Assembly: GCA_037129695.1 (NCBI GenBank)
Contig: JBAXUL010000006.1
Span: 1-64,000 of the forward strand
Reading direction: 5' to 3'
Length of the DNA: 64,000 nt
From: CAINVV01 sp037129695
GTDB lineage: Bacteria > Bacteroidota > Bacteroidia > Bacteroidales > Prolixibacteraceae
Positions 1-9,031 of this stretch are shown piece by piece. Made by a program: the position numbers and the translations under genes. The stretch's first letter is position 1; every line of letters begins with the position of its first letter. The notes beneath the pieces are model-generated. The model was not told where the DNA came from. It saw only the letters and a list, made by a program, of their open reading frames with translations, and searched no databases.

Positions 1-73
1 ACTCTTCAAAAATGGTTTGCAAATTTAAACTATTTTTTTTTCTTAAAATCAAATCAACAGACTTTTTTTTAAA

Positions 74-376
74 TTATTTGTTAATGGTTTTGGTTTTGTA
101 TTTTTCCATCTGTTTTTTCAATGCTTCGACAGTCAAATCTATTGCCTCCTCAAACGTTTTTGCCTGCTTTTTGGCAAACAAAGGATCATTGGCCGGAACA
201 GAAAGTTTGATTTCGCTTACCTTGTTTTCCCGTTCCTCGTCTTTTTCGAGCTTGAGCATTACCTCCGCCCCGATGACACTGTCAAAAAACTGATCTAATT
301 TGTTCAATCGTTTTTCACAAAAGTCAATCAGTTTTTGATCGGCCTTAAAATGAACAGTTTGTACTTTTACGTCCAT
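74..376 (-). CDS. hpf: Ribosome hibernation promoting factor (short HPF/RaiA family)
   Basis: A 100-residue protein of the short HPF/YfiA class, which binds the 30S decoding region and inactivates or dimerises ribosomes in slow growth. The sequence shows the family's beta-alpha-beta-beta-beta-alpha pattern: MDVKVQTVHFKA start, a basic helix around residues 15-30, and a lysine-rich C-terminus. There is no long C-terminal dimerisation domain, so this is the short form. It is the last gene of the minus-strand set rpsU-xer-hpf. An unusually good Shine-Dalgarno (AGGAGG at 384-389, 7-nt spacer) precedes the ATG, which is rare in this phylum and fixes the start. In Bacteroidales this set usually lies next to tRNA genes and tuf, which would fall before base 1 (inference). 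Confidence 0.93.
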   Translation of the reverse strand: MDVKVQTVHFKADQKLIDFCEKRLNKLDQFFDSVIGAEVMLKLEKDEERENKVSEIKLSVPANDPLFAKKQAKTFEEAIDLTVEALKKQMEKYKTKTINK

Positions 377-383
377 AATTATT

Positions 384-389
384 CCTCCT
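384..389 (-). promoter_or_regulatory. Strong Shine-Dalgarno of hpf
   Basis: On the minus strand AGGAGG stands 7 nt before the hpf ATG (spacer 377-383). Most genes of this window lack any such motif, as expected in Bacteroidota, where the anti-SD of 16S rRNA is masked by ribosomal proteins. Confidence 0.7.
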
Positions 390-461
390 CTATTTTACGC
401 TCTTCAATGAGCATGGTTGTATTTTACTTTTCTCATCCTCTGGCATGTCAGCTGATGTATT

Positions 462-1346
462 CTAAGCCCTCGGATGAGCCTGACTGTATATTTTCTTTAA
501 TTTTTCAAACGAAGTATGTGTGTAAACCTGTGTCGCTGCCAGACTTGCATGGCCCAATAATTCCTTGATCGCATTGAGGTCGGCTCCACGGTTCAAAAGA
601 TGGGTGGCATAAGTGTGTCTCAATACATGCGGACTGCGTTTTTCCATGGATGTGACCAAACTAAGATATTTCCTGACTACCCTGTAAAGGAGTTTGTCAT
701 AGACCTGTTCACCTTTGTCTGTGACGAACAAATAACTGTTGGATTCACCAATCAATTCATGTCTTACCAGGATATAAGCAGCAAGATCTCCGCCTACTTC
801 TGAAGGATACGGAATAAGCCGCTCTTTGTTCCTTTTTCCAAGAACTTTCACCACTTTTTCTGACTGGTGAACATCCGCCATTTTGATTCCCTTCAATTCT
901 GAAAGACGCATGCCGGTTCCATAAAAAAGGGATAGGATGGCTTTGTCACGCAAACCATTGAAATCATCCGTAAAAAAAGAGGTATCCATAAGCCGGTCCA
1001 TGTCTTTCTCCTGGACAAACTGAGGCAGTTTTTTTCCGATTTTTGGTATCATCACCAACTCGGTGGGATTTTTAGTCATGGAACCCTCCCGCAGCAAAAA
1101 CTTGTAAAGTGACCGTAAAGATGAAATTTTACGCTTGACACTTACTGCCGTCATGCCTTGATCCATCAGAGAAATGACCCATTGCCTGATCAGATGATGG
1201 TCGACCTCCACCAAACAAAAATCCCCGACCATTTCACTACTGAATTGTATGAATTGGTCGAGGTCTTTCTCATAAGCAGTTACCGTATGTTCGGAATACC
1301 GCTTTTCATATTTTAAGAAGTTGAGAAATTGTTCGAGATGATGCAT
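462..1346 (-). CDS. xerC: Tyrosine recombinase, XerC/XerD type
   Basis: Site-specific recombinase of about 294 residues, the usual XerC/D length. N-terminal SAM-like core-binding domain about residues 1-90; catalytic domain 110-290. All catalytic residues are visible: R147 (GTGMRLSEL), K171, H240 and R243 (HVLRHTYATH), H266 (LLGHAS) and nucleophile Y275 (QVYTHTS). The start at 1346 (MHHLEQ) is preferred over an in-frame ATG at 1379, because family alignments begin at HLEQFLNFL and the upstream residues look unrelated. The neighbours rpsU and hpf are the usual company of the chromosomal xer gene in Bacteroidales, which supports a housekeeping dif resolvase rather than a phage integrase. XerC versus XerD cannot be settled here. 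Confidence 0.9.
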   Translation of the reverse strand: MHHLEQFLNFLKYEKRYSEHTVTAYEKDLDQFIQFSSEMVGDFCLVEVDHHLIRQWVISLMDQGMTAVSVKRKISSLRSLYKFLLREGSMTKNPTELVMIPKIGKKLPQFVQEKDMDRLMDTSFFTDDFNGLRDKAILSLFYGTGMRLSELKGIKMADVHQSEKVVKVLGKRNKERLIPYPSEVGGDLAAYILVRHELIGESNSYLFVTDKGEQVYDKLLYRVVRKYLSLVTSMEKRSPHVLRHTYATHLLNRGADLNAIKELLGHASLAATQVYTHTSFEKLKKIYSQAHPRA

Positions 1347-1417
1347 CCAAATGAAAATTGAATTCGAAGAAATATACAAAATTTCTCTCTCAAATCACAA
1401 TTTTCAGTGTTAAATTC

Positions 1418-1612
1418 TCAAATATCTTCAGAGCGCTGCAGATTCTCAATATAGATGGCCTTCTTGATCTCGGTACGACGAGTAATGGAAGGTTTTTCAA
1501 AAGCCTGACGGCCACGAAGTTCTTTTACTGCACCTGTCTTCTCAAATTTTCTTTTGAAACGTTTCAGGGCTCTTTCAATGTTCTCGCCGTCTTTAATAGG
1601 AATAACAATCAT
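1418..1612 (-). CDS. rpsU: 30S ribosomal protein bS21
   Basis: 64-residue basic protein with the bS21 signature: N-terminal MIVIPIKDGENIERALKRFK, then a long Arg/Lys-rich helix ending ...ITRRTEIKKA. bS21 sits on the 30S platform near the 3' end of 16S rRNA. In Bacteroidota it helps to occlude the anti-Shine-Dalgarno, which explains the leaderless-like or SD-free starts of the phylum (known biology). No SD is seen before its ATG; the 5' region is A-rich. It is the first gene of the unit with xer (71 nt gap) and hpf, and a promoter match lies 43-73 nt upstream. Confidence 0.95.
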   Translation of the reverse strand: MIVIPIKDGENIERALKRFKRKFEKTGAVKELRGRQAFEKPSITRRTEIKKAIYIENLQRSEDI

Positions 1613-1654
1613 ACGTTAATTTTTTTTTACTTTGTTCTGTACCTTTTCGGGTCG

Positions 1655-1685
1655 CAAATTTAGAAATATTCTGCGATACATGCAA
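1655..1685 (-). promoter_or_regulatory. Candidate Bacteroidetes-type promoter of rpsU-xer-hpf
   Basis: On the minus strand, TTG (1685-1683) and TAAATTTG (1662-1655) match the -33 TTG / -7 TAnnTTTG consensus of Bacteroidetes sigma-ABfr with a 20-bp spacer. The predicted transcript would have a 5' UTR of roughly 35 nt before rpsU. Confidence 0.5.
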
Positions 1686-1728
1686 TATTTGTCGATAAAT
1701 TTCTTCCAAACAACAAAATAATTAGTGT

Positions 1729-2712
1729 TCACCTCACTCCCAATGAAAGGTACGGAAGCAAATGATGCAGTGAATCAGCAGAAAGGCAGCCTGCCAGCGC
1801 CTCCTTTGACGTAAATTTCCCGCCGGCATCTCTTTGCCTGACTATTTTTTTCGCATGACTGAACCCAATGTATGGATGACGGCCAAGCTCAGTGACAGAC
1901 AAAAAATTAATCTCAAGCTTCTTCATCCCCGTTGAATCGGCCAGGAGAAAAGGAGAACATTTCAGCCACAATTCTTCAGTCATTCCATAGATTTCCCTAA
2001 GTTGAGCCACTTCATAAAAGCCCCCCAACAACCTCCTGTATTTTATAATTCGTGATGCAAGAACAGGTCCAATTCCCGGAAGTGCTTCCAATTGCACAGA
2101 GTCAGCATCATTGAGCGCGACAAGTCGAAACGGTTTCTTCTCAGGAAAACGATTTTGCAGAACTGTATCTTTTCTCCATTGAGCTTTTGTCTTCACGGCT
2201 GCGGCTTTGGCAGAAACGGCAAATATTTTAGGCTGTCCGGGGGATTCAGTCAGGACAAGAAATTTTTCAAGGTGCTGGTAAAGACCAGAGGTCATGCCAT
2301 ACAATTTCATCACCTCCTCTTTCTTCCTGAACCGTCCGCCTTTTTGCAGATACTTGACCCAGTTGGCGGCAATACCCGCAGGTACCCCCAACTTTAAAAG
2401 GAGTGCCTGCTCCACTCTGTTCGGATCAAAATTAGTCATGGTAATTTTCTCTGCCACAACTTCTTTCCGGGGCTCTTCAAGGATAAGATTTTTCCGGATG
2501 GAATTGGAATCTGCAGAATAAAATTTTTCAGTCTCCTCCTTCCATTTCGATACATCGTATTTTTTATCCGGAAGCAGAAAGGGGATTGAAAAATCAAGGC
2601 ATATCGCGAGAAAGAGTATAAAAATCAGGATCAGAAGGCCATTTCGCTCTTTGCGTGTAAAAACAAAAAAATCACGAAGCTGTTTGAATTGCATGATGAA
2701 AAAGCTTTTCAA
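1729..2712 (-). CDS. Membrane-anchored helix-hairpin-helix (ComEA-like) protein
   Basis: 327 residues. A short cytoplasmic stretch is followed by one membrane segment near residues 24-48 (NGLLILIFILFLAICLDF), then three repeats of the helix-hairpin-helix fold. The clearest is LEALPGIGPVLASRIIKYRRLLGGF, spanning about residues 208-232 with the key PGIG hairpin; a degenerate copy precedes it and another follows. Such modules bind DNA backbones non-specifically. In Bacteroidota this architecture is widespread, but its role is unproven; a link to DNA uptake is only analogy with ComEA. An alternative start (MQFKQL, 2694) is equally possible. It is transcribed in the same direction as tamL (142 nt gap). 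Confidence 0.75.
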   Translation of the reverse strand: MKSFFIMQFKQLRDFFVFTRKERNGLLILIFILFLAICLDFSIPFLLPDKKYDVSKWKEETEKFYSADSNSIRKNLILEEPRKEVVAEKITMTNFDPNRVEQALLLKLGVPAGIAANWVKYLQKGGRFRKKEEVMKLYGMTSGLYQHLEKFLVLTESPGQPKIFAVSAKAAAVKTKAQWRKDTVLQNRFPEKKPFRLVALNDADSVQLEALPGIGPVLASRIIKYRRLLGGFYEVAQLREIYGMTEELWLKCSPFLLADSTGMKKLEINFLSVTELGRHPYIGFSHAKKIVRQRDAGGKFTSKEALAGCLSADSLHHLLPYLSLGVR

Positions 2713-2854
2713 ACATAAGTTAACCTATTTTGATGAGAAAAACGAACAACAGGGAGAATCCGGGCCATCGAAAATGAACAAGGGCAATGATTTCCTTCCG
2801 GAAATAACTCGACACCGCAAATAAGAATGATGAAACAATATTTAAACAATGGAT

Positions 2855-5185
2855 TCAGAATGGATAACCAATCGCAAAGACCAGGTTGGTATTTCCTTTT
2901 TGCAGGTAATCTCCGGGAGATATCCATCTGGAACCTTGCTGTAAAGCCGGATCATGCATTTTAAACCCTAAGTCGAGCCGGAAGATGACATAGGTAAAAT
3001 CATACCGCATTCCAAGTCCGGAACCCAATGCGATCTCCCTGTAAAAATTATTCCATTTAAATTCGGTTCCCGGCCGGTTGTCCCTGACAGACCAGATATT
3101 TCCCATGTCCATGAATAATGCACCCTCCAGCGATCCGATCAACCTGAAACGGTATTCTGCATTGGCCTCCAATTTGATATCACCCGACTGGTTGGGAAAT
3201 TCGGTGGGGTTCGACTTGTAGGATCCCGGGCCCAGCGTCCTTATTGGCCATGCCCGGATTCCGTTGGCTCCTCCCGCGAAATATTTTCTTTCAAAGGGCA
3301 TTTGGTCTGAATTTCCGTAGGCAAAAGCCACACCCCCGTATCCCCTGATTGCAAATCCGTTCAAATTTCCATCCAGCCACCCTTTGCGGTACTCAAGATC
3401 AAATTTGACGTATTGGGTAAAGGGTGTATTCATGAAATAATATTGATTAAGACTTCGGTCTTCAGAACTATATTTTGGCCTGTTCAAGGTCTGGCTGGCA
3501 AGATACACCAGGTTTCCAGCCGTCTCAATATTTGTTTTGATCACCAGGTAGTCGGATTTCTTCTGGGTCTGGGTACTGTAGATATAGGAGTAGTTAAGAG
3601 AGGTGATAGAGTGATCAACATAGGAACTACGGATGTATAAATTCTCAATACTGCTAAGAAAGGCAGAGTCAAGCGCAAACATCTTGACCAGATTCAGATC
3701 CACCAGATTTATTCTGTGGGTCGTGAAATTGGACGATTTCCACTGGTATCCAAAAGCAGAACGGGCTATCGTCCGTGTATAATCAGGGGTTTTCTGATAG
3801 TTGTAGGAGACATTGAAAAATGTCTGAGGAGTTGAATATTCGAAGAAATTGGCTTTTAAATAGGGTGCAATAAACTTGGGCACCGTAATTTTCGCATCCA
3901 CGCCTGTCTCACTTGAAAAAAACACATTGGAGGAATCTTTGGACCCATAACTTTGTTTTTGTTTGCCTGCCAGGAACTGAAGGTCAAATATTTCACCTCC
4001 CCGGAATAGGTTTTTATGCTGGTAACCCAGATTTCCGGCAATGCCAAAATTACCAAGGGAATTGGTTCCTTCGACGCTGGCAGTATAGGATTGGCTTAAA
4101 CTTGGAGTCAGCTGAATGAGGCAATCAAGCAATGGATTCCCGAGCGAATCTCTTTGAGCTGTTTCAAAAAACCGGATGTTGATTAATTTGAAAAGTCTGG
4201 TTGCAAAAAATTCGTTGTAAGTTCTGTCGACCATGTCCGCGCTATAAAATACCCTGTCGGCCAAATGGTTGGCGTTAATCATCAGATCCGGCCTCAGTTT
4301 TTTTCTCCCTTTGTAAATAAAGAAATGACGGCCCATCTTCAACGTATCTTTTGTGTCCTCCTCTATATTCCCTTTTCCTGACAAGGCTGAATTCTGTATG
4401 TCTTTTTCGTTGATGTAGTAAAAATTCCTGAAAGCAAATTTTTCGTAGTTCCTGGGAATAATCTGATTGGTAGAATCAAGGTAACTGTCCTTTTCTACGA
4501 CCAATTTCAAATCGACTCCATGGTCCTTCCCAATTGAATCGGCTTCGTAATAGAATGAATTTTTGGTCGACTTAAAATATCCGTTGTTTTGCAATTTTCT
4601 CAGTAATCTCCCACTCTCGCTTCCCAAAAGATCTGAATCGAATAACGAATTGGGCATAATCAGGCTCTCATCGTCCTTTTTCGCCAGAAAAGGCCGCAAT
4701 GAATCATCCCTGATCACTGTTTGATAAGTCTTAATCATATAAGGCTGATTGGTAGTGATATAATAATTCACTTCCGCCTTTCGGTTGCTCCTCAACAAGG
4801 TGCTATCCCTGATGACTGCGTTGTAATAACCCTTATTCTGCAAATACCTGCTGAACTCTTCCTTGGTTTTTTGTGTCAGGAAAGGGTCATATATTACCGG
4901 TGCCTCTCCTATCCTTTTCAGCCAGTCATTTTCCTTTTTTTTACTCGAAAGGTTGTACAATCCCAGATGAAACCTCCAGAATCCGAAAATTTTAGTGTTG
5001 GGTTTCTGTTTCTGGTAACTTCTGAGTGCATTTTTGTCTATTGTCTTCTTATCTGTCTGAATATTAACTTGCGACAACAGGTATTCATTGGCTGGAATGT
5101 ATTTATTGGTCTGACATCCAGTCAACAAAAAGAAAAACAGGACAAGCCCTGCTACAACCGATCTATGTAAGCGCAATAGATTCAA
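2855..5185 (-). CDS. tamL: TamL-like Omp85 outer-membrane lipoprotein
   Basis: About 776 residues: a lipoprotein signal (hydrophobic run then LLTGC, Cys24 in the chosen numbering), periplasmic POTRA-like segments over roughly residues 50-370, and a C-terminal 16-strand barrel of the Omp85/BamA-TamA family ending in ...NLVFAIGYPF, the aromatic C-terminal residue typical of barrel proteins. RGYGG and GGANGIRAWPIRTLGPG (near residue 640) resemble the conserved barrel and loop-6 motifs. TamL works with TamB-type proteins in outer-membrane protein or lipid transport. The only in-frame ATG (5332) would overlap the divergent gene at 5273 and add 49 non-conserved residues, so a TTG start at 5185 just before the signal peptide is proposed. 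A minus-strand TATCTTTG (5215-5208) could be its -7 box. Confidence 0.82.
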   Translation of the reverse strand: MNLLRLHRSVVAGLVLFFFLLTGCQTNKYIPANEYLLSQVNIQTDKKTIDKNALRSYQKQKPNTKIFGFWRFHLGLYNLSSKKKENDWLKRIGEAPVIYDPFLTQKTKEEFSRYLQNKGYYNAVIRDSTLLRSNRKAEVNYYITTNQPYMIKTYQTVIRDDSLRPFLAKKDDESLIMPNSLFDSDLLGSESGRLLRKLQNNGYFKSTKNSFYYEADSIGKDHGVDLKLVVEKDSYLDSTNQIIPRNYEKFAFRNFYYINEKDIQNSALSGKGNIEEDTKDTLKMGRHFFIYKGRKKLRPDLMINANHLADRVFYSADMVDRTYNEFFATRLFKLINIRFFETAQRDSLGNPLLDCLIQLTPSLSQSYTASVEGTNSLGNFGIAGNLGYQHKNLFRGGEIFDLQFLAGKQKQSYGSKDSSNVFFSSETGVDAKITVPKFIAPYLKANFFEYSTPQTFFNVSYNYQKTPDYTRTIARSAFGYQWKSSNFTTHRINLVDLNLVKMFALDSAFLSSIENLYIRSSYVDHSITSLNYSYIYSTQTQKKSDYLVIKTNIETAGNLVYLASQTLNRPKYSSEDRSLNQYYFMNTPFTQYVKFDLEYRKGWLDGNLNGFAIRGYGGVAFAYGNSDQMPFERKYFAGGANGIRAWPIRTLGPGSYKSNPTEFPNQSGDIKLEANAEYRFRLIGSLEGALFMDMGNIWSVRDNRPGTEFKWNNFYREIALGSGLGMRYDFTYVIFRLDLGFKMHDPALQQGSRWISPGDYLQKGNTNLVFAIGYPF

Positions 5186-5272
5186 TATTTTGTTCTTAAA
5201 ACTAAAACAAAGATAATCAACCCAACTAATTAAAAATGGATTATTTTTGGGATATATAACTTCAAGATTCAG

Positions 5273-6037
5273 ATGATATCCAAACAGAAGATAGAATTGA
5301 TCCGTTCGCTGAAGGACTATAAGGAGCGCCAAAAAACAGGGTTATTTGTTGCCGAAGGTTCGAAACTCGTATTCGATTTGATGAAGACGTCACTGAAATC
5401 TGCAGAGATTTATTTGACCCCAGAAGGATTGTCCTCCTTTGACGAGAATCCTTCCCATTTGGAAATGATTCAGATATCAGACAAGGAGATGGAGCGAATT
5501 TCCTCCTTCAGAACTCCCTCCTCCGTTTTGGCCCTGTTCAGGATACCTGTCGTTGATCCTGTCACGGAAAAGTCATTCCGGGGACTGAATCTCGTTCTTG
5601 ACCGTATTCAGGATCCAGGCAACCTTGGAACGATCGTCCGAATGGCCGACTGGTTTGGCATCTCCCGAATCTTTTGCTCTTTTGATTGTGCGGATCTATA
5701 CAATCCTAAATGTGTGCAATCCACCATGGGGGCGCTTGCCCGCGTTCAGGTTCATTATCTCGATCTTCCCGGACTCCTGGAAGAAGCAGTAAACCTTCAG
5801 GTACCAGTATATGGCGCTTACATGGATGGTGAAAGTGTCTTTGAAACCGAGCTTTCAGTCAAGGCCATGATCGTGATGGGAAGTGAAGGAAAAGGAATTT
5901 CACCGGAACTGATCCCATTCCTGACTAAAAAAATCTCCATTCCTGCCTATCCTACAGGCCATAGGGAACTGGAATCTTTAAATGTGGCGGTTTCGGCAGC
6001 AATTATTTGTGCGGAATTCAGGAGAAGAATGAGATAA
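5273..6037 (+). CDS. TrmH/SpoU-family RNA 2'-O-methyltransferase
   Basis: 254 residues. An N-terminal substrate-binding domain (residues 1-95, L30e-like) is followed by a SPOUT methyltransferase domain. The three SpoU motifs are intact: DPGNLGTIVR (114-123), VMGSEGKGIS (201-210) and ESLNVAVSAA (234-243), which form the trefoil knot that binds S-adenosylmethionine. Members methylate ribose in 23S rRNA or tRNA; the exact target cannot be read from sequence. Transcribed divergently from tamL, a common pairing in Bacteroidota. TATTTTTG at 5242-5249 matches the -7 promoter box, but no -33 TTG is seen. Confidence 0.88.
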   Translation: MISKQKIELIRSLKDYKERQKTGLFVAEGSKLVFDLMKTSLKSAEIYLTPEGLSSFDENPSHLEMIQISDKEMERISSFRTPSSVLALFRIPVVDPVTEKSFRGLNLVLDRIQDPGNLGTIVRMADWFGISRIFCSFDCADLYNPKCVQSTMGALARVQVHYLDLPGLLEEAVNLQVPVYGAYMDGESVFETELSVKAMIVMGSEGKGISPELIPFLTKKISIPAYPTGHRELESLNVAVSAAIICAEFRRRMR

Positions 6038-6186
6038 AAATGGAGAATTAGATATCCCCTGACTCGTCCTGATTTTTGTTTGCATTTTCTGTTAACCTAT
6101 ACCAGGACCAGACACTCTGTCCATCCGTCCATCCGTCTCACAGTCATCCATTCACCGTTTCTTGCATCCCGTGCCACGAACCCCTA

Positions 6187-7746
6187 TCACTTGAAAAGCT
6201 GCCCGATCATTTCCGCCACCCTCTCACCGTCGACTGCGGATGAGACAATGCCTCCGGCATAGCCTGCTCCTTCGCCGCACGGAAACAACCCTTTAATCTG
6301 CAATTGCTCGAGCGTTTCATCCGATCTGGGGATTCGCAAGGGTGACGAGGTCCGGCTTTCAACACCCAGTGCAATGGCTTCGTTGGTCAGGTACCCGTTG
6401 CTTTTCCTACCCATTTTAATCAACCCTTCCCTCAACCTGGCAGTCACGAACCCAGGCAGCCAGGTGCCCAGTTCCGAAGGAGCAATACCCGGCCGGTAAG
6501 AAGTATCAGGAAGACTGGAACTTTTTCGGTTGTTGGCAAAATCTGCGAGTCGTTGCGCGGGCGCCAACTGACTTTCATCTGCCGCATAGAAACAATTTTT
6601 TTCTACCTGCTGCTGGAATTCCAATCCGGCAAAGGTTCCAAATTGATGAAACTCAGCAGGCAAATCTTCTATCCTTATCTCGGTTACGATACCGGAATTG
6701 GCATATTTTCCTCCCCGGTGTGAGGGAGACATTCCGTTCACCACCAGCTCGCCCGGGGCTGTCGCTGCCGGAACGATCACACCCCCCGGACACATACAGA
6801 AAGAATAGACACCCCTGTCGCCTACCTGCTCCACCATCGTATACGCGGCAGGCGGCAGGTATTTCCCGCGTGCAGTACCATGATACTGAATCTTGTCGAT
6901 GAGTTCCTGCGGATGTTCCACACGAACCCCAAGGGCAAATGTCTTCGCCTCCAGTTGAATTTTTTTTCTTTGAAGGAGATAATAGATATCACGTGCAGAA
7001 TGACCTGTCGCAAGAACGACTGCCACCCCTTCAACCTTGTCACCGCTGTTCAGTACGACACCTTTGATCCTGTCGCCATCAAGGATCAGGTCGGTTACCC
7101 TGGAATTGAAGTGATATTCCCCACCTGCTTTCTCAATCGTCTCACGAATTGACCCGATCACTTTAGGCAACACGTTGGTGCCAATATGAGGATGCGCCTC
7201 GATGAGTATTTCATCCTGAGCTCCATGAAAATTAAGCACTTCAAGAATTTTTCTCACATCACCCCGTTTTTTTGACCGGGTGTAGAGTTTGCCGTCGGAG
7301 AACGTACCTGCGCCACCCTCTCCGTAACCATAGTTCGAATCAGGATTGACCAGGTGCTCCCCGTGGATGGCTGCAATATCTTTTTTGCGTTCACTCACCT
7401 GTTTCCCGCGTTCAAGAAGGATTGGCTTAAAACCAAGCTCTATCAGGTGCAAGGCAGCAAAGAGACCGGCAGGCCCGGCACCTACAACCACAACTTGCTT
7501 TTTGTGACCTACAAAGGGATATTCAAAATGTGGTTTTTTAAGCGGTTCAGCCTTCTCGTCAATATAAATCTCCAAAGAGAGATTGACCCGAATTCTGGAA
7601 TTTCGTGCATCGATGGAATGACGAACGATTGTAATTTCGTTGATACGTTCCTCATCTACTTTTAATGCCACCGAAACAACACGTTTGAGTTGATTGGCTT
7701 CGCCTGCTTCAGCAGGAGTTACGGCCAGGTTTAGTTCTCGTTTCAT
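6187..7746 (-). CDS. FAD-dependent oxidoreductase, COG2509 family
   Basis: 519 residues. The N-terminal 80 residues form a small alpha/beta domain typical of this family, followed by the dinucleotide-binding motif VVVGAGPAGLFAALH (86-100) and the family hallmark GYGEGGAGTFSDGKLYTRSKK (about 141-161). The C-terminus GLFPCGEGAGYAGGIVSSAVDG is the second FAD contact. These proteins are predicted NAD(FAD)-utilising dehydrogenases whose substrate is unknown; annotation as a geranylgeranyl reductase-like or uncharacterised dehydrogenase would be over-reading. Stands alone on the minus strand, convergent with the methyltransferase gene; the 149 bp between them carry no convincing terminator. Confidence 0.88.
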   Translation of the reverse strand: MKRELNLAVTPAEAGEANQLKRVVSVALKVDEERINEITIVRHSIDARNSRIRVNLSLEIYIDEKAEPLKKPHFEYPFVGHKKQVVVVGAGPAGLFAALHLIELGFKPILLERGKQVSERKKDIAAIHGEHLVNPDSNYGYGEGGAGTFSDGKLYTRSKKRGDVRKILEVLNFHGAQDEILIEAHPHIGTNVLPKVIGSIRETIEKAGGEYHFNSRVTDLILDGDRIKGVVLNSGDKVEGVAVVLATGHSARDIYYLLQRKKIQLEAKTFALGVRVEHPQELIDKIQYHGTARGKYLPPAAYTMVEQVGDRGVYSFCMCPGGVIVPAATAPGELVVNGMSPSHRGGKYANSGIVTEIRIEDLPAEFHQFGTFAGLEFQQQVEKNCFYAADESQLAPAQRLADFANNRKSSSLPDTSYRPGIAPSELGTWLPGFVTARLREGLIKMGRKSNGYLTNEAIALGVESRTSSPLRIPRSDETLEQLQIKGLFPCGEGAGYAGGIVSSAVDGERVAEMIGQLFK

Positions 7747-8070
7747 GTGTTAATAATTTGTTGATTATTAGAACGTACGTATGGATCCCTCAGAATAATT
7801 TACATGCTATTTGGCGAACGATTGTGCATGAGGGTTTCAGTAGTTAAAATTACTTCTGAAACAACAGACAACATGCAAGTTCTCTCGTCCTGATTCAAAT
7901 TCCAGATTTAACTTGTAAAAGAATATTTTACCTGAAAAGTTGAAATTTGTTTCAATCGCGTCCAATATATTATGATGTTCCGCTATGGAATTCACATGTA
8001 GTCAATAACCTGTCGATTGGTGATTTTCCATCATGCGCCTTGCATGATATAAAATTAGGGAAAGGGCGGG
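7747..8070. other. Intergenic region without recognised gene
   Basis: 324 bp between two minus-strand genes. The only structure seen is a perfect 7-bp hairpin ATCATGC/GCATGAT (8030-8048) about 23 nt past the porT stop. It lacks a T-run on either strand, so it is not a convincing terminator. No promoter match with both boxes was found. Confidence 0.5.
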
Positions 8071-8910
8071 CTATTCGAAAAAGAAAATTAAGGTGAAAAC
8101 ATTGGAATTCAGGCTTTTCAAAATATAGCCGTATGCTGGTAAGGGATTGGATGAAGTAATATCACCGTCATGCATGATGATATTGTTCAACCCATAGGAA
8201 AATTTGAATTCGCCGGTAAACCTGAAATAAGGGAAGTAGGTATCAATTCCAAGCGCTACTTCCGCGTAATATCCGTTTCTTAAAAGATGAAGAGCCGATT
8301 CAGAGATGCGTTTGTTTTCAAGATCCCTTCTGTAGGCACCACCCCCGTAAATATAAGGCCTGACGTTGCCAAATCTGTTGCCCTTGTATCGAAGTCCCAA
8401 CGGGATATCTATGTAGGCAGAAGGTGTAGTCAGATACTTCTCGTAGGTGGTTGTGGAGGAATATAATTTTTTACCATAAAGGGGATCCTGAATAACCTGA
8501 TCAATGTTGTTCGTAAATTTAATAATTCGGTTACCCAGAGACATGCCCGGAGTAAACCTCAAATCAACACTGCTGCTAACCCTCAGATTGATCACACCTC
8601 CAACCGTAAATCCCAGTTTCGGGGGATAACACTCAACCCGGTAAGATTGAACACCATTGTAGTAATTATTCTTTTCCACCAACGGGCCTAAATCAGGATT
8701 TTGTTCAAAAACCGGATTCTGTAATACATTGTCATAGTGGGAAAAACGATAATCCATCGAATTAACCCCCAGATAGAAACCAAAATGCAGCACCCGGTCA
8801 TCAAAACGGGAGAGATTTTCATCCTTTGTCAATTGGGCGAACAGAGGTTTGGCAGCTCCTCCTAGAAGAAGCAGTACCACTGCCCAAAAGATTTTTCCCT
8901 TATTTCCCAT
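8071..8910 (-). CDS. porT: PorT-like protein (type IX secretion / outer-membrane beta-barrel)
   Basis: 279 residues with a Sec signal peptide (hydrophobic run ending KPLFAQ, cleavage near residue 25) and a predicted eight-stranded outer-membrane barrel. The order and spacing of YLGVNSMDYRF, NLRVSSSVDLRFTPGMSLG and the final aromatic FFFE agree with PorT/SprT, a component needed for the type IX secretion system of Bacteroidota. The neighbour menG supports the assignment, since the porT-menG pair recurs in the phylum (known synteny). Distinguishing it from generic PorT-family barrels rests on this context. Downstream of menG in one minus-strand unit, separated by a dispersed repeat. Confidence 0.8.
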   Translation of the reverse strand: MGNKGKIFWAVVLLLLGGAAKPLFAQLTKDENLSRFDDRVLHFGFYLGVNSMDYRFSHYDNVLQNPVFEQNPDLGPLVEKNNYYNGVQSYRVECYPPKLGFTVGGVINLRVSSSVDLRFTPGMSLGNRIIKFTNNIDQVIQDPLYGKKLYSSTTTYEKYLTTPSAYIDIPLGLRYKGNRFGNVRPYIYGGGAYRRDLENKRISESALHLLRNGYYAEVALGIDTYFPYFRFTGEFKFSYGLNNIIMHDGDITSSNPLPAYGYILKSLNSNVFTLIFFFE

Positions 8911-8948
8911 TACTGTATTAACTTTTTGCTTTAATATCTGAAAGCGGT

Positions 8949-9031
8949 TGGCTGTTAGCTGTTAGCTTTTAGTCAGACTCTAAAATTATGATTAGAGCGT
9001 TCTTCACTTTTGCCTTTATCCTTTTGCCTTT
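8949..9031 (+). repeat. Dispersed TTAGC-type intergenic repeat, copy 1
   Basis: Degenerate heptamer run (GCTGTTAGCTGTTAGC) followed by a block CTCTAAAATTATGATTAGAG and CGTTCTTCACTTTTGCC. The block recurs at 13398-13485 and, in reverse, at 22204-22268. The copy runs into the last codons of menG, so its VKAKG tail is repeat-encoded. Confidence 0.6.

Noticed and set aside
4721..5170. A 149-codon plus-strand frame antisense to tamL
   Set aside because: No family features; shadow of the tamL coding sequence.
5186..5332. N-terminal extension of TamL to an ATG at 5332
   Set aside because: It would overlap the divergent methyltransferase start by 60 bp and bury the lipoprotein signal behind 49 unrelated residues.
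6121..6138. Two direct copies of CCATCCGT after the methyltransferase gene
   Set aside because: Only two units; no sign of a larger tandem array.
8030..8048. Perfect 7-bp hairpin after porT as a terminator
   Set aside because: No T-run follows the stem on either strand; kept only as a remark.
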